A stretch of 64,000 nt of DNA. Origin: Flavobacterium gyeonganense (GTDB taxonomy: Bacteria > Bacteroidota > Bacteroidia > Flavobacteriales > Flavobacteriaceae). The notes below the pieces were generated by a model. It made no database searches and was not told the DNA's origin. It saw only the letters and a program-made list of their open reading frames with translations. This document shows, piece after piece, positions 55,171 to 63,924 of this stretch. The first letter of the stretch is position 1. Each line of letters starts with the position of its first letter. The translations under genes were made by a program, and so were the position numbers. The stretch is from the NCBI RefSeq assembly GCF_029625295.1, contig NZ_CP121112.1:4774001-4838000 (forward strand), given 5' to 3'.

Positions 55171-57993
55171 TTATTTTTTCAAAACTAAAGTTCCTGTATT
55201 TAAACCATTGGCTGTAGCCGATAAAACTACTTCAGCATTATTTTCGTCTTTTTGGATTATAATCTGAGCGTATCCGTTAAAAAGCTTTCTTTTCCATGCT
55301 TCTGCCGGAGTAATTACCTGAATAACTCCAGGATCGGTATTCATTACATCCCATTCTTTTACTTTCTGCAAAGGCGGTGCAATAATCTGAATGGTATTTG
55401 TGCCTTGTTTTAAAACATTAGCATTCAAAATATACTTCTGAACATCTTCTGTATTTGGAACAATTTTATTTCCGTTTACAAAGACAACTGCATCAGTACC
55501 TATTTTTTTGTAAAAGAAATTAACTGAATTTGTGCCTGAATTGTTGTTTAATTCAAATTTACCACGATACACGTACGCCGGAGCCTGATTTTTATAATCT
55601 CGATCTTTAAAAGCTTCTTTCCAGTTGTTATCATCAGAAGGAATTTGGTTTGTAGTATTTGTTGAGGCTAACTTCTTTTCTTCAAAATTAGTAATGGAGA
55701 CAAGCTCCACAGCATCAATGAATTGGTCTTTTTCTAAAGAAGTCGGATTGCCGTTTCCAACGCCTAAAATTTTTCCCCCTTTTACAGAAAATGTAATTTC
55801 ATGATTGGAAGTCGGTACATACAATCCTTTTTTATCTGTAGTTTCAACAGTTACGACTACGATATTTGCATTAGGGTGATTCTCTTTATCAACAGTAAGT
55901 TTTATATTTTGAGCGAGCTCTGTAGTTTTTTGAACTTCAGAAAGTACTTTTTTGCCATTTTTATAACCAATTGCTTCAAGAGTCCCTGGAGCATATTTTA
56001 CTTTCCATTCTAAATGGCTATTTTGCTCCATTTTCTTTTTACCAAGGCTCTTTTTGTTCAGAAAAAGTTCAACTTCCTCACAATTCGAATGTATCCAGAC
56101 ATCTATTTCTTTACCTTCCATTCCACTCCAGTTCCAGTGTGGCATAATGTGCAAAACAGGTTCTTTTCCCCACCATGATTTGAGATAAAACACATTGTCT
56201 TTCGGGAAACCGCAAACATCCATCATTCCAAAATAAGAGGTAACAGATGGCCAGCCATAAGGTGTAGGTTCTCCACGATAATCAAAACCGGTCCAGATAA
56301 ACATTCCGGCTAAATAAGGTCTTTCAGCATAAAATTTCCAGCCTTCTTCGATACTGTAAAATGTTAGGCGTGGTTTTTTGTCGTAAGCGCTTTTATAGTG
56401 TTTTGTTTCATCATCAAAATAAATACCGCGGGTTGCAAACGTAGAACCTTCTTCCGTGCCCATTCCGGGCTGTTGTCTGAATTGATTTCGGTGTGTATCA
56501 ATATCTCCGTTCCCCATATAATTATAGCCCATAATTTCGACTACAGAAGAAATTCCGCTTTTAAAACCACTGCTTATCCCCACTGTTACTGGTCTTGTCG
56601 GATCAATACTTTTTGTAAAACCCTGCATAATATTGGTAATACGTTCGCCCACGATTCCGCCTTCAATATTCCACTCTTCATTTCCAACTGACCAGCAAAA
56701 AATACTTGGATGATTGCGGTCGCGCTCTATCATTAGTTTTAAATTATTTAGGTGATAATTGTTAATTCCCATGAGACGGGTTTCGTCAATAACGAGCATT
56801 CCGAGTTTATCACAGGCGTCAAGCAGTTCAGGAGTTGGCGGATGATGCGAGCAGCGGTAAGCATTTGCCCCCATTTCTTTCAGTTTTTTGATTCGGTAAT
56901 ATTGTAGTTCATCTGGCAAAGCTGTTCCAATTCCGGCATGATCCTGATGATTGTTTGTACCTTTTAGTTTTACCGGTTTTCCGTTAAGGAAAAAACCTTT
57001 CTCAGCATCAAACTTAATTGTACGGATTCCGAAAGAAGTTTCATAACGGTCAATTAATTTTCCTTCCTGCTTAATTTCAGTTATTAAACGATATAAATTC
57101 GGGTTTTCAATATCCCATAATAATGGATTATTGACTTGTAATTTCGAACTGTAATTGGACGTTTTATAAAAATCCGGAGCAATAACATTTTGGGAAATGT
57201 TTGCAATTTGTTTTCCGGATGCATCTAAAACACTTTGGAGAATTTCAATTTGACCTTTATAATTCCCTTTATTTTCAACAAAAACTTCAGTGGTAACTTC
57301 AGCATTGTTTTCTTTTATTTCGGAGGTTACATAAGTTCCATTTGCAATTACATGAATCGGGTTTGTCTTTTTTAGGTACACATGACGGTAAATTCCGGCT
57401 CCTTCATAAAACCAGCCTTCTTCCATCGAAGCATCTGCTCGTACCACAATTGTGTTTTCGCCACCATAATTCACATAAGCGGTAACATCATATTCAAATC
57501 CATTATAGCCGCTTTCTTCGGTTCCCAAGTAATATCCGTTAAAAAATACTTTCGAATTTCTAAAAACTCCATCAAATTTTAAAGAGATTATTCGGCCTTT
57601 ATCGCTTTCAGGGATATTGATTTTTTTTCGGTACCAACCGATGCTTTTTTCAGGAAAACCTTTTCCGGCAGTTTTAAATCCGTGGCTGAAACTGCCTTTT
57701 TCACTAAACGACTGCTCAACCGCCCAATCGTGTGGAAGATCTAATTTTCGCCACGCACGGTCGTCAAAATTTTGAGCAGCCGGTCCGTCTCCATATCCGG
57801 TTTTGGTTAAATAGGAAAAATATCCTGTTGCGTGATTAAAATCTTTCTGGGTATCATATAAATGTCCAAATGAAAAACGCCAGTCTTTATCAATTAAAAT
57901 TAAATCTCGTTCAGCCTGCTTTTGCGCTGAAGTATACAGTGATGTTAAAAAAATAATACTGAGAAAAAATCGATTAATAGCAATAGATTTCAT
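55171..57993 (-). CDS. GH2 beta-galactosidase-like enzyme, secreted
   Basis: The 940-residue protein has a signal peptide (ending YTSAQ) and the GH2 order. A sugar-binding jelly roll comes first (GYGDGPAAQNFDDRAWRKLD, SFSHGFKTAGKGFPEKSIGW), then an immunoglobulin-like domain and a TIM barrel. The barrel holds the acid/base glutamate in CWSVGNEEWN and the nucleophile glutamate in TFYSIEEGW. DUF4982-type and further beta domains follow, with a C-terminal galactose-binding-like module (VYRGKFELNN, FFYKKIGTDAVVFVNGNKI). It should remove beta-linked galactose or a similar residue outside the cytoplasm. An 11-bp inverted repeat lies just upstream of its start. The GH43 gene on the same strand could be part of the same pathway. 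Confidence 0.92.
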   Translation of the reverse strand: MKSIAINRFFLSIIFLTSLYTSAQKQAERDLILIDKDWRFSFGHLYDTQKDFNHATGYFSYLTKTGYGDGPAAQNFDDRAWRKLDLPHDWAVEQSFSEKGSFSHGFKTAGKGFPEKSIGWYRKKINIPESDKGRIISLKFDGVFRNSKVFFNGYYLGTEESGYNGFEYDVTAYVNYGGENTIVVRADASMEEGWFYEGAGIYRHVYLKKTNPIHVIANGTYVTSEIKENNAEVTTEVFVENKGNYKGQIEILQSVLDASGKQIANISQNVIAPDFYKTSNYSSKLQVNNPLLWDIENPNLYRLITEIKQEGKLIDRYETSFGIRTIKFDAEKGFFLNGKPVKLKGTNNHQDHAGIGTALPDELQYYRIKKLKEMGANAYRCSHHPPTPELLDACDKLGMLVIDETRLMGINNYHLNNLKLMIERDRNHPSIFCWSVGNEEWNIEGGIVGERITNIMQGFTKSIDPTRPVTVGISSGFKSGISSVVEIMGYNYMGNGDIDTHRNQFRQQPGMGTEEGSTFATRGIYFDDETKHYKSAYDKKPRLTFYSIEEGWKFYAERPYLAGMFIWTGFDYRGEPTPYGWPSVTSYFGMMDVCGFPKDNVFYLKSWWGKEPVLHIMPHWNWSGMEGKEIDVWIHSNCEEVELFLNKKSLGKKKMEQNSHLEWKVKYAPGTLEAIGYKNGKKVLSEVQKTTELAQNIKLTVDKENHPNANIVVVTVETTDKKGLYVPTSNHEITFSVKGGKILGVGNGNPTSLEKDQFIDAVELVSITNFEEKKLASTNTTNQIPSDDNNWKEAFKDRDYKNQAPAYVYRGKFELNNNSGTNSVNFFYKKIGTDAVVFVNGNKIVPNTEDVQKYILNANVLKQGTNTIQIIAPPLQKVKEWDVMNTDPGVIQVITPAEAWKRKLFNGYAQIIIQKDENNAEVVLSATANGLNTGTLVLKK

Positions 57994-57996
57994 AAA

Positions 57997-58062
57997 TAAT
58001 TCCGGTTAATTTGATAGTTGTGTAAAGTTTATAAATATACCCTTTTTGGACAACCGGAATTA
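57997..58062 (-). promoter_or_regulatory. 11-bp inverted repeat upstream of GH2
   Basis: TAATTCCGGTT (57997-58007) and AACCGGAATTA (58052-58062) are perfect inverted copies separated by 44 bp. They begin 4 bp before the GH2 start. The position fits an operator pair or a long leader hairpin that would hide the ribosome-binding site. Confidence 0.5.
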
Positions 58063-58137
58063 ATAGTATTTTATCAAAGTTTAGTGAATTTAATGATTAA
58101 AACGACACCATTTCTTTTTTTGCAATAATTTTTCAAG

Positions 58138-58260
58138 AGGCTAATTCCCGCTATCCGTTGCAAACGAAGTTCACTGAAAACCCGATTAAAATAAAAGTTA
58201 AGTAAAGTAATTTTTTATAGCGAACCCCTCCACAAAAGGATTTTCACTTCTATCGGGGCC
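58138..58260 (-). repeat. Interspersed flavobacterial repeat element (GCCCCGAT...AGCGGGAATTAG type)
   Basis: On the minus strand it begins GGCCCCGATAGAAGTGAAAA, continues with TCCTTTTGTGGAGG, and ends CAACGGATAGCGGGAATTAG. I recognise this start and end from non-coding elements repeated many times in Flavobacteriia genomes, but cannot confirm copy number here. The Rfam family Flavo-1 is one candidate to compare. It is not protein-coding. Confidence 0.5.
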
Positions 58261-58300
58261 AGGACAATTGTTTCCATAAGAACATTTATGGATACAGTTT

Positions 58301-58401
58301 GTCATTTCGACGTAAGGAGAAATCCCACGCGGGATTCGACAAAGCTTTGTGAGTTTCTGTATGGAATTTCTAGTGCGATTTCTCCCTCCGGTCGAAATGA
58401 C
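58301..58401. repeat. Palindromic interspersed repeat (MITE/REP-like)
   Basis: GTCATTTCGAC (58301-58311) and GTCGAAATGAC (58391-58401) are perfect terminal inverted repeats. A second pair, GGAGAAATC (58316-58324) and GATTTCTCC (58377-58385), extends the stem inward. The 101-bp element can fold into one long hairpin and has no coding content. Elements with this GTCATTTCGACC-type end are familiar from Flavobacterium intergenic regions. Confidence 0.65.
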
Positions 58402-58429
58402 AATATTGCATATTATTCAAAGGATTAAA

Positions 58430-58446
58430 ATCCGTTGAAAACGGAT
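58430..58446 (-). terminator. Terminator-like hairpin after the GH43 gene
   Basis: ATCCGTT (58430-58436) pairs with AACGGAT (58440-58446) around a 3-base loop. On the minus strand it is followed by TTTAA. It is 14 bp after the GH43 stop. Confidence 0.55.
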
Positions 58447-58459
58447 AGAATACAAAAGA

Positions 58460-60052
58460 TTATTCTCTAACAAATGAAACATCATCAACCTGACAGGAAG
58501 CATTTGCAGTACCACCAGCCAGAAAACCAATTTCAACCTTACCAGCCTTAACCGGAATGTTTTTTATCAAAATTGTTTTCCATGATACATTTTCTTCTTT
58601 AAAATCGTATTGAAGTCTGTTACCGTTACTTAAGGCATACATTTCTAAATTTTTAAAACCTTTTGTATTCTTCACTTTGGCAGTAAGTGTGTACGATCCG
58701 TCTTCTAATTTCACGTAAGGTGAAGAAGTAATGGTTTGAAAAGTTTTTCGTTTAAAATTTATCTTGTCGGTAATGTTTAAACTTTTTTCACCAATTACAA
58801 TCTTTTTGTCATTTTCGGAATTAAAATAATTGATTACCGGAGAAGTCAGCGTATCCAGGCTAATTTTATTTCCTTCAATGACTTCATTCGTCCATCCTGT
58901 CAATTCTTTTTGAACAGGTTTTACAGGACTCGGAATATGCCTGCGATCGGCTTCGAAACTGCCATTTTTAACGTAATCATTATCTTTAGCAACCTTCCAC
59001 TCACCTGTTTTAGCATTAATATTCCAGGAGTTAAGTGAATTAAAATAAGGTGTTTTTCCATCAAATGACATCGGGCACCATTGATTGTACCCTAAGCCAT
59101 TTCCTGCAAAATTAGCCCATCGATCGCCACAATATAGTATAGTTTCCTGTTTGCTTCCTTTTACAGAAAAGAAAAAACCAGTTTGCGAAACATGTGCAAA
59201 ATCATCTGAGGCACCATTGGTTACCAGCATTTCGTCTTTAGGCAGATACGGTCCTCTGATATCATCGGCAACTAAATAATAGGCTAACGAAGCATCCCAG
59301 CCATAAATATTAGATGCATACATATAGTATTTATTTTGATACTTGAACATGCAATTTCCTTCACGACTTTCCCCTTTAAAAATCTGCGTACAGTCTAAAA
59401 GATTTACTTTACCTTCTTTAATACCAATTTCTGAAACATAAATTTTGTTTCTACCTTTTCCGTAAGAATAAATTAAATAGGATTTTCCGGTATCTTCGTC
59501 AGTAAATACGGTTTGATCGCCAGTATTAGTGGTTCCGATCATTTTCTCCATATTTATTTTCTGATGCCAGGTAAATTGCCCTGTTGGAGAATCTGAAATC
59601 ATGATCAATACTTCAGTATCATGCTGAACAAACATGGCATATTTATTCAGCTCTTTCACATAAGCAACTCCTAAACGGCCAACCCAGGTTTTACCGGACT
59701 TATTCACATCGTCTTTGGTTACTACATCTCCTTCAAAAGTCCAATTCACTAAATCAACCGAACTGTAACACGGAACCGATTTGAAAGTGGCATTTGGCAA
59801 AGTAATGTAAGGAGCATTTCTGTAAATATTAGCTTCCTCATAATGGACACCATACCAATAATATTTTTGCACACCATTAACTGGTTTTGAAAATTTAAAA
59901 ATACCTCCACCCTGACTATTTAATGGCTGTCCGTCTTTTGTATTCCAGAAAACATCATTTTTGATATTTTCTTTTTGTGCATTCACATTCGTAATGCTAC
60001 TTAAAGCCAAAATAATCATCATTAAAGCAGAGTGTATTTTTTTAATTTTCAT
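58460..60052 (-). CDS. GH43-type glycosidase with C-terminal carbohydrate-binding-like domain, secreted
   Basis: The 530-residue protein has a signal peptide (ending VNAQ). The first 340 residues form a GH43-like propeller (YYWYGVHYEEANIYRNAPYI, VGRLGVAYVKELNKYAMFVQ, TGDQTVFTDEDTGKSYLIYS, GESREGNCMFKYQNKYYMYA, SGWDASLAYYLV-type). Catalytic acids are likely in GDQTVF and SREGNCMF. The remaining 170 residues form a beta sandwich with an N-terminal NGSFEADRR, typical of a carbohydrate-binding module. Similar enzymes act as exo-beta-1,3-galactanases or arabinofuranosidases. Its partner could be the secreted GH2 downstream. A 214-bp spacer separates it from the DUF2931 module upstream. Confidence 0.87.
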   Translation of the reverse strand: MKIKKIHSALMMIILALSSITNVNAQKENIKNDVFWNTKDGQPLNSQGGGIFKFSKPVNGVQKYYWYGVHYEEANIYRNAPYITLPNATFKSVPCYSSVDLVNWTFEGDVVTKDDVNKSGKTWVGRLGVAYVKELNKYAMFVQHDTEVLIMISDSPTGQFTWHQKINMEKMIGTTNTGDQTVFTDEDTGKSYLIYSYGKGRNKIYVSEIGIKEGKVNLLDCTQIFKGESREGNCMFKYQNKYYMYASNIYGWDASLAYYLVADDIRGPYLPKDEMLVTNGASDDFAHVSQTGFFFSVKGSKQETILYCGDRWANFAGNGLGYNQWCPMSFDGKTPYFNSLNSWNINAKTGEWKVAKDNDYVKNGSFEADRRHIPSPVKPVQKELTGWTNEVIEGNKISLDTLTSPVINYFNSENDKKIVIGEKSLNITDKINFKRKTFQTITSSPYVKLEDGSYTLTAKVKNTKGFKNLEMYALSNGNRLQYDFKEENVSWKTILIKNIPVKAGKVEIGFLAGGTANASCQVDDVSFVRE

Positions 60053-60185
60053 GTATTTATTTTTTAGATTAAATGCCTTAATTTATGAATAAGTCATATA
60101 GCATATTAAACAATAGATTTTTAAACTGTTTAAATGTAATTAAAACATGTTATTAAACTATCCTGTCTAAAAAATGAAAATTTAA

Positions 60186-60237
60186 AATATTCCTTTCTCT
60201 TATCATGTACAATACGAATGCATTTTATTTCGCCTTC
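60186..60237 (-). repeat. 52-bp repeat copy A (paired with 62037-62088)
   Basis: Ungapped alignment with 62037-62088 shows 46 of 52 identities. Read on the minus strand it encodes NEGEIKCIRIVHDKRKEYF, and copy B encodes TEGEIEYIRIVHDKGQEYYK. Most differences fit codon changes. It looks like the relic of a coding tail that once stood after a gene, now just 3' of the DUF2931 gene. Confidence 0.6.
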
Positions 60238-60266
60238 GTTTATAGATTATCTTCTTTTTATATCCA

Positions 60267-61437
60267 TTACTTCTCCTGCCAAAATTCAACATCTGGTTTT
60301 ATCAGTTTCTCCCTGCCTTCCCATTTAGGAAACTTGAATCCTTTTGGAAGGGAATATCCGCCAGCTTCATATGTTGTCCCGTTCATTTTAGATGGAAAAC
60401 TCTTGAATTCCATTACTTTTATTCTTTTATTTTTTCCCTCTAACCATATGATTCCAAAATTTTCATCTGATTTAATTCCTATAATAATTCTGTTGAAATT
60501 CTCTTTTTTACCAGTATCGGGATCTAAATATTTCTCTTTATATAACTCTTCAAAATTATTTGGTAAAACAACAAATGTTGAATGGTATAAAGTTGGGTCT
60601 TTCAAATCCTCTATCTCTACCTTCATCATTACGGGAAGAACATTTTCCTTGACCTTATTATTGTTACTACTATAATTTGTTAATACCCAACTTGATTGGT
60701 CAATTGTTATAGGAGATCCTGAAAATGTATCTGGTTGAAAAGTGATTCCTGATTTTGTATAGAAAGTTAGTATGTTGATTCTGGAAGTATTATCTTCACT
60801 TACAAAACCAATATCATAAGCATATTTTTTTTCGCCTTTTTCCCAAACTGAGTAAGGAATTCCATGCAGATTTAGATAAATAAGGTTTTCTTTAGCAGCC
60901 TCACCAGTCGATGTCCACAGCGTAACCCTACTTTTATCATTGGGTTTAATCTTATTTATTTCTTTTGCTTTAAATTTTGCAATTTCTGTTAATACACTTA
61001 CTGCTCTCATCCAAACTGTTACGTTACCTCCAGGAGAGGTCCCCACAATTATTAAACTGTATGGACGAACTGTACCGTCAATATTAGTAACAGGATTTTG
61101 AAACAATTGCAACATTTTTTGCCTCGGAAGTTTTGTTTTTAATTCGTAACCAATCATATCAACACCACAGTCCCATTTTACAATTAAGCTATCCGGTACT
61201 TCATCACGTTCACTACCACTAGCATACCCACCAGAAGTTTCTCCCCAGCCAGGATCTATTCCAAAATCTGTTGAAACATGATGCACTATTTTTCCATCAT
61301 TATAAAAACTTACTGATGGAATACTCGAATAATATTTTGGAGCGGAAAGACCAATCTCCCAATCAAATTTTTCTTTCGGCTGGCAAGAAACTAATAAACA
61401 AAAAAAGAAGCAGCAGATATGTTTTATTTGTTGCCAT
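60267..61437 (-). CDS. DUF2931-like lipoprotein, frame break at a T7 run near the signal peptide
   Basis: The continuous frame covers 339 residues (61286-60267). In-frame codons without a start extend it upstream to a lipobox (CLLVSCQPKEKFDWEIGLSA). An ATG at 61437 opens MATNKTYLLLLF in another frame. The two meet at a coding T7 run (plus 61400-61406); removing one base gives a 389-residue lipoprotein with lipobox LVSC. Patterns such as DPGWGETSGGYASG, DEVPDSLIVKWDCGVDMIGY, GTVRPYSLIIVGTSPGG and IPYSVWEKGEKKYAYDIGF match what I remember of DUF2931, a family of lipoproteins often near secreted-effector genes. The start overlaps the upstream stop by 14 bp. It may be an immunity-type protein; this is inference. 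Confidence 0.65.
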
Positions 61438-61877
61438 ATACTTCTCTTTTATAAGTTGCTGCATCTCCTTCAATCTTATATTTAACAGGCTGATTGACAA
61501 AAGCAACACTACTTAGTATGTGATGATCTCCTGTTTTTATATCTATAAAATCATTTTTTAATCCTCCATAATGAGCTGAAAGGTGCGCATATTTATTTCT
61601 TAATGCAGCAAACATATCACCGCTTAATTGATAACTGCCACCTTTTTGTTCTTTTATTACTTTTTTCATTACCTCTAAATATTCCACCAATGTTTTTTCT
61701 GAAGAAAATTCATACTCCTCTTTATGTTTTGCATTTTTTTGCTTCATCAAAAGTTTTATAAAATGGCACTTTATTTTCAATTGCCTTTTCAAGCATCAGA
61801 CTCATAGGTACTAAACTGTATTTGTTACAAATATATCGGGAATCTTTTATTACAAAATGATCTGATTCTTTATCCAT
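61424..61877 (-). CDS. Accessory protein of unknown function, frame broken at an A7 run
   Basis: A continuous frame (61792-61424) reads ATYKREVYGNK at its end but starts in an unlikely lead. A better N-terminus runs from an ATG at 61877 (MDKESDHFVIKDSRYICNKY, SLVPMSLMLEKAIENKVPFY) and joins it at a coding A7 run (plus 61734-61740) if one base is removed, giving 150 residues. Directly upstream in the same frame stands SPQIYDPRVGPL after a stop; IYDPRVG is the motif that closes Rhs repeats just before their variable C-terminus. The protein may therefore be a displaced Rhs C-terminal module. I do not recognise its fold. It is followed, overlapping, by the DUF2931-like gene. Confidence 0.5.
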
Positions 61878-61939
61878 AATAAGTGGTCCTACTCTTGGGT
61901 CATATATTTGCGGAGAGAATTAATTCGTAATTTGCTTTC

Positions 61940-62008
61940 AAGTTGCTCATAATTGTAATCAACTGGTAATCATTACAATTTAATACTTTTTAGTGTTTTG
62001 AGCAACTT
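61940..62008. repeat. Nested inverted repeat
   Basis: The outer arms are 10 bp and the inner arms 9 bp, all perfect (positions in the intergenic entry). Folding gives a two-tier hairpin. It lies between two gene pairs of the accessory module and may be a terminator, recombination scar or repeat end. Confidence 0.5.
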
Positions 62009-62036
62009 CTTTTTATAATGCACTACGCGTATTTAT

Positions 62037-62088
62037 AATATTCCTGTCCTTTATCATGTACAATACGGATGTATTCTATTTCGCCTTC
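62037..62088 (-). repeat. 52-bp repeat copy B (paired with 60186-60237)
   Basis: This copy reads TEGEIEYIRIVHDKGQEYYK on the minus strand and reaches a stop two codons later (KYA, then TAG). Upstream the frame closes at a TGA after 22 codons, so it is a fragment, not a gene. Confidence 0.6.
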
Positions 62089-62180
62089 TGTTATGATATT
62101 ATAAAATCAGATTTAGTTTGTTATTCATTAGGCATGAAACAATTAAATAAATAGTAACAGAGAAGTCTAACTAAATTCAG

Positions 62181-62981
62181 TTAACGTACATTTATTTTCT
62201 CCTTAAATTCATCTTTCAAAATCATTTTTAAATCATTGTACGAAAAAAATGTTGTTTTCAATTGCAACCATACCATTAGGAAAGCCATAATTAAAAATAT
62301 ATTCAATTCCTTTTTCATGAATAGAAAATGTATCCAGATTTTCTTTTTTAAATAAACTTTTTAAATGAGTCAATGATTGATATACATCCGAATTATTTAA
62401 TTCGTTTTTATTTTCTTTATATGCTCTATTTAATCTATCTCTCAATATGGAGTTTATTTTTTTTAACAACTCTTGTATTTTACTTTCCTTAATAATATCA
62501 TTGAATTGTAATATTTTATTATTTGGAATATCAAAATTATAATAATAAGAATCAATATTTATGCTTCCTGCGAGTGATTCATAGTTCATATTAATACTTA
62601 ATATTTTAAAATTATTAAAAGTGACTTTATAATTTGAACCTATGAATCCACTGTAATTATTGCTATCATTACATTCTTTTTTACGCATTAGAATGGCCAT
62701 ATTTATAAGATCATTTGGTCTTATACTTTTTTTTCTATGTCTAAATAATTTAAATAATCAGCACTTATAGAATTGTTGAAAAAATTAATTTCATTTTTAT
62801 TTAATATATCCGGAAATTCAAAATAATATTTTTCATTATTACATTTAACAGAATCAATCATAGAATGAATTTCTATCACTGAATTTTTACCTGCTTGACT
62901 TAAACAAGAGTCTACATTAAACAATATGAATATTAGTAGATAAATTGTTAGTTTAATTGTTTTTACAAAAACTATTTTCAT
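62181..62981 (-). pseudogene. Exported DUF3298/RsiV-like protein, frame broken at an A8 and a T7 run
   Basis: Two continuous frames (62981-62721 and 62700-62233) are parts of one 266-residue protein. A signal peptide (MKIVFVKTIKLTIYLLIFIL, ending CLSQ) leads the first. The break at coding A8 (plus 62727-62734) is repaired by one added A, giving DIEKKSIRPNDLINMA. At the end, the frame ENNIFFVQ ends too early; removing one base from coding T7 (plus 62243-62249) continues it as SYNDLKMILKDEFKEKINVR to a stop at 62181. The C-terminal pattern (LAGSINIDSYYYNF, KILQFNDIIKES, FSIHEKGIEYIFNYGFPNG, FSYNDLKMIL) matches the DUF3298/RsiV form. Function unknown; the start overlaps the upstream stop (ATGA). 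Confidence 0.6.
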
Positions 62982-63924
62982 TCGTTTTTATTTATAATTA
63001 AAACTTTAAGTATTTCCTCAATATTTACTGGTTTTCTATTTATCTCAGAAATCTTTAATTTGGATTGATATTTTTTATAATGATGTTTCGTTCCGTTAGA
63101 AAATATTTCCCTAATACCAATAATTGAATCAAATAAGTTTCTTTTGTTCTTATATAAATACTCATTTTCGGTAGCTCTTTCATTTATTGACCTATTTATA
63201 ATATATACATCATGTTTATTATTTTCTTTAACATGTATTTTACTGAAGAGGTTTTCTCCTGAAATATTTTTCAAAATCCCATTTTTATCATATTCATAAG
63301 TGAAATTGTAATTAAAAAATTGATCATCAGTTTGATAATTTTTATTTTTTATTTTTGCTTTAATAATCTTAAATCTTTTATCTTCGTTTTGATTCCTCCA
63401 ATTCTTATTTAGCGGATCTAGTGATTCCGCATAATCTCCATACCCATCTTTTAGAAAAAAAGTCAAATCTAAAACTGATTTCTCAACAAGTATTTTCTGT
63501 TTTAAAAAAATATAATATTCTTTGTTTACTTTATAAATATCATTGTTCACAATAATACTATTTTTATTATTAAAAGTAACTTTTATATCATTACCCATTG
63601 AACAAAAAAACGTTATTGATTGATTGTTTTTCTTTTTCGACCAAAAAGAAAATTTTTCCGGTTTTTCATTTGAATATTGATTTAATTTATATATAGTAAC
63701 TGTATCATTTTTTTGAGGAAAAACACCAATAAATTCCACAGATATTTTTCCTTCTCCTTTAGTATAAATGCTATCACCAAGATTATTATATGAATAATTA
63801 CCCTCATCAATATATGTATCTTTTACAAAGGCAATTATACAGTTAGAATTATTTTTTTTATTTTGGAACTACAATGGAATAGCAATAAACAAGTAATGCA
63901 AAGAATATTAATTATTTTTCTCAT
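62978..63924 (-). CDS. Lipoprotein of unknown function, frame broken at an A8 run
   Basis: The main frame (63739-62978, 253 residues) lacks a proper start. An ATG at 63924, overlapping the previous stop as ATGA, opens MRKIINILCITCLLLFHCSS, a lipoprotein signal (LLFHC). It joins the main frame at a coding A8 run (plus 63852-63859) if one A is added, reading SKIKKNNSNCIIAFVKDTYI. The repaired protein has 315 residues. I recognise no family; the body is rich in Lys, Asn and aromatic residues (SITFFCSMGNDIKVTF, FFNYNFTYEYDKNGILKNIS). It is coupled to the gene on each side. Confidence 0.6.

Larger units (their letters stand above)
61878..62180. other. Intergenic region with nested inverted repeat and repeat copy B
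   Basis: It holds an outer inverted repeat (AAGTTGCTCA at 61940-61949, TGAGCAACTT at 61999-62008) enclosing an inner one (AATTGTAAT at 61951-61959, ATTACAATT at 61972-61980), then the 52-bp repeat copy B. No complete gene is visible. Confidence 0.6.

Noticed and set aside
60205..60675. Plus-strand open frame of 156 codons across the DUF2931 3' end
   Set aside because: It is antisense to a clear lipoprotein gene, has no domain and overlaps the repeat; it is a shadow frame.
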